Below, one piece after another: positions 41,685 to 50,087 of a stretch of 64,000 nt of DNA. The notes beneath the pieces were generated by a model, which searched no databases, was not told the origin of the DNA, and saw only the letters and a list, made by a program, of their open reading frames with translations. The stretch lies in NCBI RefSeq assembly GCF_000145215.1, contig NC_014392.1, forward strand, positions 310,001 through 374,000. The letters run 5' to 3'. The stretch comes from Caldicellulosiruptor obsidiansis OB47 (GTDB taxonomy: Bacteria > Bacillota > Thermoanaerobacteria > Caldicellulosiruptorales > Caldicellulosiruptoraceae). Position 1 is the first letter of the stretch. Each line of letters opens with the position of its first letter. Position numbers and translations under genes: made by a program.

Positions 41685-44540
41685 ATGAGTGATATAATCA
41701 TTTATAGTGCTTCTGCCGGGTGTGGAAAAACAGAAAACATAGCAAACTTGTACATAGACTTAATCAGCCAGAAAAAGATTTTACCGACTGAAATTGTCTG
41801 CATAACGTACACTGAAAAAGCTGCAAGGGAACTTAAAAATAGAATAATCTCAAAAGCAAAGCAAAGAAGGCTTGATTTGCTCACAATTTCAAAGATTCAA
41901 AACTCCCATATTAAGACCATACATTCATTTTGTATGTATCTTTTAAGATTTTACTGGGCATGGGCAAAGGTTGATGCAAACTTTAAAATTGTCCCTGAAA
42001 TAGACAGACTGATACTTGAACTTATAGACGATTATCTTTCAGTTTTTCCTGCAACTTTGGGGAAGCTGCCGCAGGAGAGGTTTTTCATTGAGGAGTATTT
42101 CCACTTTGCTGAAAGCATAGCACAGGAGTATTCCAACTCAGCAAAGTATGTCGGGAAAACTTGTCACCTTGAAAGTGAAACTTTTTACATTTTTGAGCAT
42201 TTGTCAGACAGGTTAAATGACCAGTTTTTAAAAGAACTCACATACGATTTGGTTTTGCAGAGGACCTTTGAGCTTTTAAGCGTTCCAGAGGTAAATAGAG
42301 ATGTAAAAAACAGATTTAAATTCTTAATTGTCGATGAATTTCAAGATTCAAACTTTTTGCAAAAATCGATATTTGAAAATATTGCTGAAAACATTTATTA
42401 TGTGGGAGACAAAAAACAGTCCATTTACCGTTTTCAGGGTGCAGAGCCAGAGGTTTTTGATGAAGCTATGGAAAACTGCAGTCAGGTTTTAGAACTCTGT
42501 GAAAACTTTAGAACAAACTCTGAGCTTGGCAAAAAGATAGACAAAATTGCTACAATACTTTTTCCGGACTACAAGCCGCTTTCTTACAAGCATCAAGCTG
42601 ACGGATTTTTAAAGGTTGTGGAGATTGTAAATAAAGCAAGAGAAGAGATTATTCAAAATGAAGCTATTTATGTTGCAAAAAAGATAAAAGAGATGGTTGA
42701 AAGTGGTTTTGAGATAAGTGTGGGTGGCAAGCCAAAAAGAAAGGTAAAATACTCTGACTTTGCAGTGCTGTCGCGAAAAATTCAAAACATTGCTCATATT
42801 TACAAAAGGGTGTTTGAGGATTATGATGTTCCACTTGATATTAACTTCAAAAGAGGGCTTTTGGAGCAAAAAGAGATAGTACCGCTTTTAGGCCTTCTTG
42901 AGATTTTGCAGTATCCAGACAAAAAATCCGGGTACTTAAGACTTCTTGCAAATGACATATTTAAAGTGGACAAATTCACGCTTCTCTTTTACGAGATGAG
43001 CAAAATAGAATGCTATGTTCCAGAAGATGTTTTAAAATTTATTGCAAAACAGCGTGATAACCTGTTTGTCCAAAAGATTTCAGAGATTTTATATGAGTTT
43101 GAAGACATGTTCGAATATAGCTACAAGGTCTACAAGTTTTTTGGCAAGGGTGCATACGAAAATGTCAGACTTTTCTATGACTTGGCAGAAGAGAGCAAAA
43201 GTTTTTCGATAGAAGAACTTTACAATTTTATAAATTATCAAGGCGAAAGGTTTTCAAGCTTTTCTTCTCTTGATGACAGCGCAGTACTTATCAGCATACA
43301 TTCAGCAAAAGGACTCAGCTTTCCAATAGTGTTTTTGGTCGGACTTTGCGAGAGCACAGGGTACTTTCCGGGCAGAAGTCCAAAACTGAGAGGCTCTTAT
43401 GATACAAGCACAAGAGAGTATAGAATTGCTCCTTTTTGGATGGAAAAAGAATACACAAGAATAAAGAATATATCAAAACAGCAGGAAAAAGAAGAGGGAA
43501 AAAGGCTTTTTTATGTTGCCATAACAAGACCGATGGCAGGGCTTTTCTTGATAAACTCAAGCTTAAGAGAAGCTATAAAGAAAAGAGGAGGGGTAAAGTC
43601 GTTTGGTGAAGAGGTGGGTTTGAATTACATTCTCGCAAAGGCAGAGGAGATTGGAATTGAAAAAGAAGTTGTGGAGATAAAAGACACTGAAGAAGATCTA
43701 TCTAATGATTTTACTTGTAAACAGAAAAATACAATTGAAAGTACATTACCTCTAATGATTTTACCTGACGAGTTTGAAAATAGGTTTAAGTTTTTGTCAC
43801 CTTCACACATAATGGATTTTAAAAGATGTCCTGCCATGTTTTCGTTAAAGTATATTATGGGTCTTCCAGTTTTTGATGAACTGAGCTCAAAAGAGGAGAT
43901 ACAACAGAACGCAAAAGTACTTGGTACAACCGTTCACAGAGTTTTAGAGCTCACGAGCTTGAAAGATATTAAGAGTTTGGATACCAACATTGCCTTAGCC
44001 GTGCTTGAAAATGACTTTGAAAGTGAAAAGATTGTGAGAGAGCTTATTTTAAACTTTTTTGAAAGTCAGTTTGTAAAGGAAATCAAAGATAAAGTGATAA
44101 AAGAGGAAAGCGAAATTAGATTTTATTTCAAACTTGGCAATCAAATGATATATGGGATAATTGACAAGGTGTACCATCTTGAAGATAAGATTTTCCTTGT
44201 TGATTTTAAAACGAACCTTCATTTTGATGATACAAAATTCAATATTTACATTCCACAGCTTTTCATTTACACAATGGCAATGAAAGAAAGATTTCCACAG
44301 AAAAATATTTTTTCTTCTATCTTTTGGTTAAGAGAAGGTAGAAAGTTTGACTATGAACTAAAAGAAGAGCACCTTGAAGATGTGATGGATGTTATAAGAA
44401 GGATAAGAAGTATTAAAAGTAGAAAGGATGTGCTTGCAATAATAGAAGATTGTGTGAAAAAGGATTGTTGTGGCTGTGAATATGAATTTTATTGCAAGGA
44501 TGAGCAAAATATTAAATTGATAAGGAAAAAGCTTGAATAG
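41685..44540 (+). CDS. AddA-like UvrD/Rep helicase with iron-sulfur PD-(D/E)XK nuclease
   Basis: This 951-aa protein begins near ATG 41685 (M-S-D-I-I-I-Y). Helicase motifs: Walker A S-A-G-C-G-K-T near residue 10, I-C-I-T-Y-T-E-K-A-A, Walker B V-D-E-F-Q-D-S near 217, G-D-K-K-Q-S-I-Y-R-F-Q-G, S-I-H-S-A-K-G and V-A-I-T-R-P. The C-terminal nuclease has G-I-I-D-K and V-D-F-K-T-N plus Q-L-F-I-Y-T. Unusually for AddA, it also carries staple cysteines: F-K-R-C-P-A near 708 and C-C-G-C-E-Y-E-F-Y-C near 935. It supplies motor and nuclease for DNA-end processing in recombination with the upstream subunit. Confidence 0.88.
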   Translation: MSDIIIYSASAGCGKTENIANLYIDLISQKKILPTEIVCITYTEKAARELKNRIISKAKQRRLDLLTISKIQNSHIKTIHSFCMYLLRFYWAWAKVDANFKIVPEIDRLILELIDDYLSVFPATLGKLPQERFFIEEYFHFAESIAQEYSNSAKYVGKTCHLESETFYIFEHLSDRLNDQFLKELTYDLVLQRTFELLSVPEVNRDVKNRFKFLIVDEFQDSNFLQKSIFENIAENIYYVGDKKQSIYRFQGAEPEVFDEAMENCSQVLELCENFRTNSELGKKIDKIATILFPDYKPLSYKHQADGFLKVVEIVNKAREEIIQNEAIYVAKKIKEMVESGFEISVGGKPKRKVKYSDFAVLSRKIQNIAHIYKRVFEDYDVPLDINFKRGLLEQKEIVPLLGLLEILQYPDKKSGYLRLLANDIFKVDKFTLLFYEMSKIECYVPEDVLKFIAKQRDNLFVQKISEILYEFEDMFEYSYKVYKFFGKGAYENVRLFYDLAEESKSFSIEELYNFINYQGERFSSFSSLDDSAVLISIHSAKGLSFPIVFLVGLCESTGYFPGRSPKLRGSYDTSTREYRIAPFWMEKEYTRIKNISKQQEKEEGKRLFYVAITRPMAGLFLINSSLREAIKKRGGVKSFGEEVGLNYILAKAEEIGIEKEVVEIKDTEEDLSNDFTCKQKNTIESTLPLMILPDEFENRFKFLSPSHIMDFKRCPAMFSLKYIMGLPVFDELSSKEEIQQNAKVLGTTVHRVLELTSLKDIKSLDTNIALAVLENDFESEKIVRELILNFFESQFVKEIKDKVIKEESEIRFYFKLGNQMIYGIIDKVYHLEDKIFLVDFKTNLHFDDTKFNIYIPQLFIYTMAMKERFPQKNIFSSIFWLREGRKFDYELKEEHLEDVMDVIRRIRSIKSRKDVLAIIEDCVKKDCCGCEYEFYCKDEQNIKLIRKKLE

Positions 44541-44671
44541 ATTTTCTTTTTTCCTTGTTTTTAAAAAATTAGAGGTTTGCAAATAGTGATAAAAAGAGGT
44601 TAAAATAAAATACGTGGTGGTTTGACAAAAAAGAATATAATCAAGAGATTATTTAAAAGGAGATATAGAAT

Positions 44672-45367
44672 ATGCTTGTTGATTTTATGAAAATATCAAC
44701 TGTTGACTATCCGAAAAAGATTGCAGCTACTTGTTTTTTTGGTGGCTGCAATTTTTCGTGCCCATTTTGCTACAATTCACAGCTTGTAAACTTCAAAGGT
44801 GAGTTTATGGATGACAATATCTTTTTTGAGTACTTGGATAAAAGAAAAGGTATAGTTGATGCGGTATGCATAACAGGTGGAGAACCAACTTTGAATGAAG
44901 AGTATTTAACTGAGTTTATAAAGAAAATAAAAAATCGTTCATTACTTGTTAAACTTGACACAAATGGTTCAAGACCGGAGGTTTTACAAAGGCTTTTAGA
45001 TGCTGGTCTTCTTGACTATGTCGCGATGGACGTAAAAGCCCCACTTGAAAAATACCCCCAGATCACAGGCTTTTCTGACGTTGACAAAATCAGAAGGTCA
45101 ATAGAGATATTAAAAAATTCAAATATCGACTATGAATTCAGAACAACGGTGAACAAACACCTTCATACAGTTGAAGATATATTGAATATTGCAAGACTTC
45201 TAAAAGATGCCAAGCTTTATGTCATAAAACCTTATAAATACACACCTGAAGTTTTGAATGAGAAAATAAGTGGCACCGAAGACTTGGAGATAGAATACTT
45301 GCAAGAGATTTACAATCGTGCAAAACAGGAAGGTATCGACAATATTAAAATTGGTGGCAAAGTCTAA
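44672..45367 (+). CDS. Anaerobic ribonucleotide reductase activating protein-like radical SAM (NrdG2)
   Basis: This 231-aa radical SAM protein has G-G-C-N-F-S-C-P-F-C (C-x3-C-x2-C) at ~residues 25-34, T-G-G-E-P-T near 70 and K-L-D-T-N-G near 97, followed by V-A-M-D-V-K-A-P. The pattern fits the NrdG2 family, glycyl-radical activases of anaerobic class III ribonucleotide reductase. No nrdD gene is in the window, so its partner lies elsewhere. Start ATG 44672 follows AAAGGAG. Confidence 0.88.
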   Translation: MLVDFMKISTVDYPKKIAATCFFGGCNFSCPFCYNSQLVNFKGEFMDDNIFFEYLDKRKGIVDAVCITGGEPTLNEEYLTEFIKKIKNRSLLVKLDTNGSRPEVLQRLLDAGLLDYVAMDVKAPLEKYPQITGFSDVDKIRRSIEILKNSNIDYEFRTTVNKHLHTVEDILNIARLLKDAKLYVIKPYKYTPEVLNEKISGTEDLEIEYLQEIYNRAKQEGIDNIKIGGKV

Positions 45368-45412
45368 ATTTTTTGCTATTTATAGCGGTTTTACACATAC
45401 GGGGTGATTTTT

Positions 45413-46678
45413 ATGACAAGGATCAAGGCACAGCTGCAGCAGATGGTTTTAGCATTCAAAGAGATAAATCCAAACGCTAAAAAGATCCTATTTTTTGAGC
45501 CCATTTTCACTATTCCCTATGCCATGTATATCATCTACTCTTCACTTTACATGACAAGAGTGGGAGTAAAGGATTACCAGATAGGACTGCTGTCAACAGT
45601 GTTGAACCTGGTGATGCTTATCACATCACCATTTGCAGGACTGCTTGTGAACAGGTTTGGACGCAAAAAGGTTCTCCTCATTGGCGATTTTCTGTCGTGG
45701 TGCGTGTATGCATATATATTTTTCTTTGCAAAAGATTTTACATGGTTTCTAATTGCTACCATTTTTAACGGACTTATGAGAATTCCTGAACTTGCATGGC
45801 GACTTCTTTTAATGGAAGATGCAACCGAAAACGAAAGAGTTGCAATCTATTCTGTAACTGTATTTGTGTGGAATATGGGTAACCTTTTTGCGCCTGTAAT
45901 GGGCGTCCTTGTTGCAAGGTTTGGCTTGATACCTGCAACTAAATGGACAGTCCTTGCGTTTGGGATTTTAGTAAATATACTAATTGTTGTAAGACATCTT
46001 GTGACGTCTGAAAGCTCTGTGGGGCAAAAACTTGCGCAGGAAAATTCTGATAGCAATAATAATGGTTTTTCAGAGTGGTTTGACAGTTTAAAGTATATGT
46101 TCAGAAACAGGCAACTTCTACTGATAGTACTTGTCACCATATTTGGCAACGTTGCCCTGATATTCAGAGACACATATAAAAATATTTACTTGAGTGAAGC
46201 TTTGCATTATCCAGATAGTATAATTTCGGTGTTTCCTACGCTGTGGAGTACGGTAGCCCTTATATTTGTAATATTTTTAATTCCGAACCTCAAAGAACAA
46301 AAACATGATAGTGTTCTTTTTTGGGGAATGCTCTCAATTACAGTTTCAAATGCTCTGATTTTGGTTGCACCACCTGGAACGTTTGGCTTTATTTTGATGA
46401 TAATTGTAACAGTGCTTGGCAGCATAGGAGCTGCAGTATATTATTCATTTGTTGATGCTATCTTGGCAAATTCTGTTGATGACAGCAGAAGAGCGCATGT
46501 GTTGTCAATCACAATGTTTTTAATCTCTCTTTTTTCCATGCCGGTTGGTGCAATAGCCGGGCAGTGTTATACCTTTTCAAAAAGTTTGCCTTTTGTACTT
46601 GCTACAATCTTTACTCTTTTGTGCACAGTTTTGATTTTCTTCAAGGTAAGAATAAAAAGAGCCCAAGAAAGACAGTAA
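45413..46678 (+). CDS. Major facilitator superfamily transporter
   Basis: This ~421-aa integral membrane protein starts at ATG 45413, seven bases after GGGGTGA. About 12 hydrophobic helices are seen, with MFS motif A between helices 2 and 3 (G-L-L-V-N-R-F-G-R-K-K-V, ~residues 78-90) and a central hydrophilic loop rich in Ser/Asn near 205-220. Substrate cannot be read from the sequence. It is followed by a LacI-type regulator and sugar-derivative enzymes, so a sugar or polyol is plausible, but the strand arrangement does not prove linkage. Confidence 0.9.
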   Translation: MTRIKAQLQQMVLAFKEINPNAKKILFFEPIFTIPYAMYIIYSSLYMTRVGVKDYQIGLLSTVLNLVMLITSPFAGLLVNRFGRKKVLLIGDFLSWCVYAYIFFFAKDFTWFLIATIFNGLMRIPELAWRLLLMEDATENERVAIYSVTVFVWNMGNLFAPVMGVLVARFGLIPATKWTVLAFGILVNILIVVRHLVTSESSVGQKLAQENSDSNNNGFSEWFDSLKYMFRNRQLLLIVLVTIFGNVALIFRDTYKNIYLSEALHYPDSIISVFPTLWSTVALIFVIFLIPNLKEQKHDSVLFWGMLSITVSNALILVAPPGTFGFILMIIVTVLGSIGAAVYYSFVDAILANSVDDSRRAHVLSITMFLISLFSMPVGAIAGQCYTFSKSLPFVLATIFTLLCTVLIFFKVRIKRAQERQ

Positions 46679-46784
46679 CTTGACGCTATTGTTCGGATAT
46701 AATTCAAAGTAATTACAAAGGTTGCAAGGATTTTTTCAAAGGTATAAAATAAAAAACAAAAGTAAAAGTATCTGGGGGTGTGAA

Positions 46785-47768
46785 ATGCCAACAGTCAAAG
46801 ATGTTGCCAAAAGAGCTGGTGTTTCTGTTGCAACAGTTTCAAGGGTTTTGAATAATTCAGAAAAGGTTTCTGAACAAACGCGACAGAAGGTTTTAAAGGC
46901 GATAGAAGAACTGGGATTTAAGCCTAACCTTCTTGCAAGAAACTTCCGAAAAGACAAGTCAAATCTGATATTAGTTATACTTCCTACAATTGCCAATGCA
47001 TACTTTGCACGTGTTGTTAAAGGTATTGAGGATACTGCACGAAAGAATGGTTATGGAATACTTCTTTGCACAACGCAAAACAGCCCTGAGATTGCAGCTG
47101 AGTATTTAAAGCTTATAGAAAGAAAACAGGTTGATGGGGCAATAATTGCATCTGCAAAGATTGAGATTGATTTTTGCAAAGAGCTTGACACAAAAAGGAT
47201 TGTTCAGGCATGCGAGTTTTATCCTTTTTTGGACACTTCATTTGTAACAATAGACCACAAAAGAGCCTTTTATGACGTTGTAGACTACCTCATAAAAAAA
47301 GGCAAGAAAAATATTTTATGCGCAATTGGAAACGAGGAGATTCCTTCTGAGTTTGAAAGGAAAGAAGGATACAGAAAAGCTCTTGAAGAAAATGGACTTG
47401 AGTTTAGAGAAGAGAACGTCATAAGATGCAGCTATGGTTGGGCAGAGCTTTATGAGAAGCTCAAAAACCTTTGTTGTCTTAAAAAATATGATGCAATTGC
47501 CTGCTCTTCAGATTTGATGGCAGTTGGGGCGATAAAGGCTGCCAAAGCTCTGGGACTTAAAGTCCCTGATGAGTTTTCTGTGACAGGTTTTGACAATATC
47601 ATGATGTCAAGGCTGTATGAGCCATCAATCACAACAGTTGCACAGCCCATGTACTCAATAGGCGAAAAAGCTGCTCAGATTTTGATTGATACGCTTGAAA
47701 CCCCTGGTACTTTAAAACAGCAAAGAATTATACTTCCTCATGAGCTCAAAACAAGAGAGTCTGCCTGA
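46785..47768 (+). CDS. LacI/GalR-family transcriptional regulator
   Basis: This 327-aa regulator starts at ATG 46785 after GGGGGTG. The N-terminal HTH is canonical: T-V-K-D-V-A-K-R-A-G-V-S-V-A-T-V-S-R-V-L-N-N, with the hinge-helix K-P-N-L-L-A-R near residue 47. The C-terminal part is a periplasmic-binding-protein-like sugar sensor (L-V-I-L-P..., D-G-A-I-I-A, F-D-N-I). It lies 94 bp upstream of the oxidoreductase gene, and two LacI-type palindromes flank that gene's -10 box, so it most likely represses the following pair until a sugar or sugar acid binds. Confidence 0.95.
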   Translation: MPTVKDVAKRAGVSVATVSRVLNNSEKVSEQTRQKVLKAIEELGFKPNLLARNFRKDKSNLILVILPTIANAYFARVVKGIEDTARKNGYGILLCTTQNSPEIAAEYLKLIERKQVDGAIIASAKIEIDFCKELDTKRIVQACEFYPFLDTSFVTIDHKRAFYDVVDYLIKKGKKNILCAIGNEEIPSEFERKEGYRKALEENGLEFREENVIRCSYGWAELYEKLKNLCCLKKYDAIACSSDLMAVGAIKAAKALGLKVPDEFSVTGFDNIMMSRLYEPSITTVAQPMYSIGEKAAQILIDTLETPGTLKQQRIILPHELKTRESA

Positions 47769-47791
47769 TGTTTATTTTTATTTTAAAACCA

Positions 47792-47840
47792 TTGTAATTG
47801 ATTACACAATAGTATATAATGATATATGTAATCATTTACA
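47792..47840 (+). promoter_or_regulatory. Promoter with two LacI-type operators
   Basis: -35 TTGTAA (47792-47797) and -10 TATAAT (47815-47820) are 17 bp apart. TGTAATTGATTACA (47793-47806) covers the -35 and TGTAATCATTTACA (47827-47840) lies at the start site; both are near-palindromes of the LacI-family TGTAA-N4-TTACA type. They are 34 bp apart centre to centre, about three helical turns. Confidence 0.8.
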
Positions 47841-47862
47841 CTAACGAAGGGAGAAGACCAAA

Positions 47863-48906
47863 TTGACAAAAGTAAGACTTGCAATAATTGGATGCGGTTC
47901 AATAACAAAGCACAGACATGCGCCGGAGGCAAAGCAAAATCCCAATGTTGAGCTTGTTGCTGTATGTGACAGGAATTTAGACCATGCAAAAGCTATTGCA
48001 GAAAAATTTAAAGTTGGAAACGTCTATGATGATTACGAAAAGATGCTCAAAGAAATAAAACCTGATGCAGTAATAGTTGCAACGCCAAATTATCTTCATG
48101 CTGATGCTACTATAAAAGCTTTAAAAGAGGGTGCTCATGTTCTTTGTGAAAAGCCAATGGCAACAACAGAAGATGAGTGCAGAATGATGGTAGAAACTGC
48201 AAAAGAGACAGGCAGGTTTTTAATGATTGCTCATAACCAAAGGTTTAATAGTGCCCACAAAAAAGCAAAAGAAATAATTCAAAGCGGTGAGCTTGGGAAG
48301 GTTCTAAGCTTTAAGACAACATTTGGTCATGGAGGACCTGAGAGCTGGAGCTCAGACAAGCCTGATACATGGTTTTTCCATAAGGATTTGGCTGTATTTG
48401 GTGCTATGGGTGACCTTGGCGTTCATAAGATTGACCTTATGAGGTTTTTGCTCGGGGAGGAGTTTGTTGAGGCAGCTGCGTTTGTTACAACTCTTTCCAA
48501 AAAGTATCCAAATGGCCAGCTAATTGACGTTGACGACAATGCAGTCTGCATTTTAAAGACACAGAGCGGCGCAATTGGAACGCTTACAGCTTCATGGACA
48601 TATCCAGGAAGTGAAGATAACTCTACTGTAATCTACTGTGAGAAGGGTTCAATCACGCTTTACGCAGACCCAAAATTTTCGATGATAATAAGATATGCAA
48701 ACGGTCAAAAAGCATATTTTGAGCTTGACACAATGCAGACAAACGAAAGACAAACAAAATCAGGTGTGGTAGACGAATTTATTGATTGTATCTTGACTAA
48801 CACACCACCTAAAATTTCTGGGGAAGAAGGCTTAAAGACAATGAAGGTTGTGTTTGCATGTTTTGAGTCAGCAAAGACTGGCAAGATTGTGAGGATTGAT
48901 TATTAA
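47863..48906 (+). CDS. Gfo/Idh/MocA family oxidoreductase
   Basis: This 347-aa NAD(P)-dependent dehydrogenase of sugars or inositols starts at TTG 47863 with GGGAG upstream. The Rossmann motif is I-I-G-C-G-S-I near residue 8; the family's E-K-P-M-A is near 98 and the catalytic-region G-D-L-G-V-H-K-I-D-L near 185. It is under the two LacI-type operators and is followed by a sugar phosphate isomerase gene, forming a small catabolic unit whose substrate is not identifiable here. Confidence 0.93.
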   Translation: MTKVRLAIIGCGSITKHRHAPEAKQNPNVELVAVCDRNLDHAKAIAEKFKVGNVYDDYEKMLKEIKPDAVIVATPNYLHADATIKALKEGAHVLCEKPMATTEDECRMMVETAKETGRFLMIAHNQRFNSAHKKAKEIIQSGELGKVLSFKTTFGHGGPESWSSDKPDTWFFHKDLAVFGAMGDLGVHKIDLMRFLLGEEFVEAAAFVTTLSKKYPNGQLIDVDDNAVCILKTQSGAIGTLTASWTYPGSEDNSTVIYCEKGSITLYADPKFSMIIRYANGQKAYFELDTMQTNERQTKSGVVDEFIDCILTNTPPKISGEEGLKTMKVVFACFESAKTGKIVRIDY

Positions 48907-48951
48907 ACATTGGGTAAGATTCAAAAAATAAAAAGAGGAGCTGACGATAGC

Positions 48952-49890
48952 ATGAAACTTGGGTTTTTAACAGCCTGCCTGCCAAAACAAAGCCTTGAAA
49001 ATCTTGTTGTGTGGGCAAAAAGTGTTGGTTTTGAGATGTTGGAGGTTGCGTGCTGGCCTGTAAAAAATACAAGAGACTACTCTAGCACAACCTTGGATGT
49101 TGTAAGGCTTACAAGAGACGAAGCAGAAAGAATCAAAAAGCTTTTTGAACAAAACAATATGCAAATTTCTTCTCTTGCATACTATGACAACAACCTGCAC
49201 CCTGATCTTGTGATAAGAAAATCTTACCATGACCATTTAAAAAAGGTGATTGATGCAGCAAATCTTCTTGGAGTCAAGTATGTTGGGACCTTTGTTGGGA
49301 GAAACTATAACAAAACAATCAAGGAAAACTTTGACGAGTTTGAGATTGTGTTTAAAGAGATTTTGGAGTACGCAAAGGAAAAAGGAGTTTCTATTATAAT
49401 AGAAAATTGTCCTATGCCAGGCTGGAACTCAAACGGTGGTTGGACAGGTACAATTTCGTATTCACCTGAGCTTTGGGAGGAGATGTTCTCAAGGCTTCCG
49501 TATGACAACTTTGGTTTGAACCTTGATCCGTCACACCTTATTTGGCTTGGGATTGACCCTGTTTCGGTCATAAAAGAGTTCAAAGACAAAATATTCCATG
49601 TCCATGCAAAGGATACTCAGATTTTGAAAGACAAGCTTAATAAATATTCCATTTTTGGTAGCCAGATTCAAAGAAAAGATGAATGGGATATGGGTTACTG
49701 GGTGTACAGAATGCCAGGTCGTGGCGAGATTGATTGGAAAGCATTTTTGAAAGAACTAAAACAAAACGGCTATAGCTTTGTTGTGAGCATAGAACATGAA
49801 GACCCAGAGTATGAAGGAACTGAAGAAAAAGTAAAAGAGGGACTAAGGCTTGGGTTTGAATATTTAAAGGATGTTATCACTAAAATATAA
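48952..49890 (+). CDS. Sugar phosphate isomerase/epimerase (AP endonuclease-2 family TIM barrel)
   Basis: This 312-aa protein starts at ATG 48952 behind GAGGAG. It has the xylose-isomerase-like TIM barrel pattern with metal ligands: I-I-I-E-N-C-P (Glu near 150), L-D-P-S-H-L-I-W (Asp/His near 195), H-V-H-A-K-D near 222 and V-S-I-E-H-E-D near 285. IolE/IolI-type enzymes with this fold commonly sit beside Gfo/Idh/MocA dehydrogenases in inositol or rare-sugar pathways, and here it is the second gene of that unit. Confidence 0.92.
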   Translation: MKLGFLTACLPKQSLENLVVWAKSVGFEMLEVACWPVKNTRDYSSTTLDVVRLTRDEAERIKKLFEQNNMQISSLAYYDNNLHPDLVIRKSYHDHLKKVIDAANLLGVKYVGTFVGRNYNKTIKENFDEFEIVFKEILEYAKEKGVSIIIENCPMPGWNSNGGWTGTISYSPELWEEMFSRLPYDNFGLNLDPSHLIWLGIDPVSVIKEFKDKIFHVHAKDTQILKDKLNKYSIFGSQIQRKDEWDMGYWVYRMPGRGEIDWKAFLKELKQNGYSFVVSIEHEDPEYEGTEEKVKEGLRLGFEYLKDVITKI

Positions 49891-49925
49891 CAACGTATAT
49901 ATTTTAACAACGTATACATTTTTGC

Positions 49926-49960
49926 GGTTGGCAAAGATTAGTTTTTGCCAACCTTTTTAT
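49926..49960 (+). terminator. Rho-independent terminator after the isomerase gene
   Basis: GGTTGGCAAA (49926-49935) pairs with TTTGCCAACC (49944-49953), followed by TTTTTATTT. It separates the sugar unit from the RHS island. Confidence 0.9.
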
Positions 49961-50087
49961 TTATAATGCTTATATAATGCTTACTTAAGATATAAATTAT
50001 AAAAATGTAAAATATAGTTGACAGTTAAGAAAAATTAAAAGTATAATATTGTCAAAAAATACTATATAGACGAGGGGAAAGGATAGA

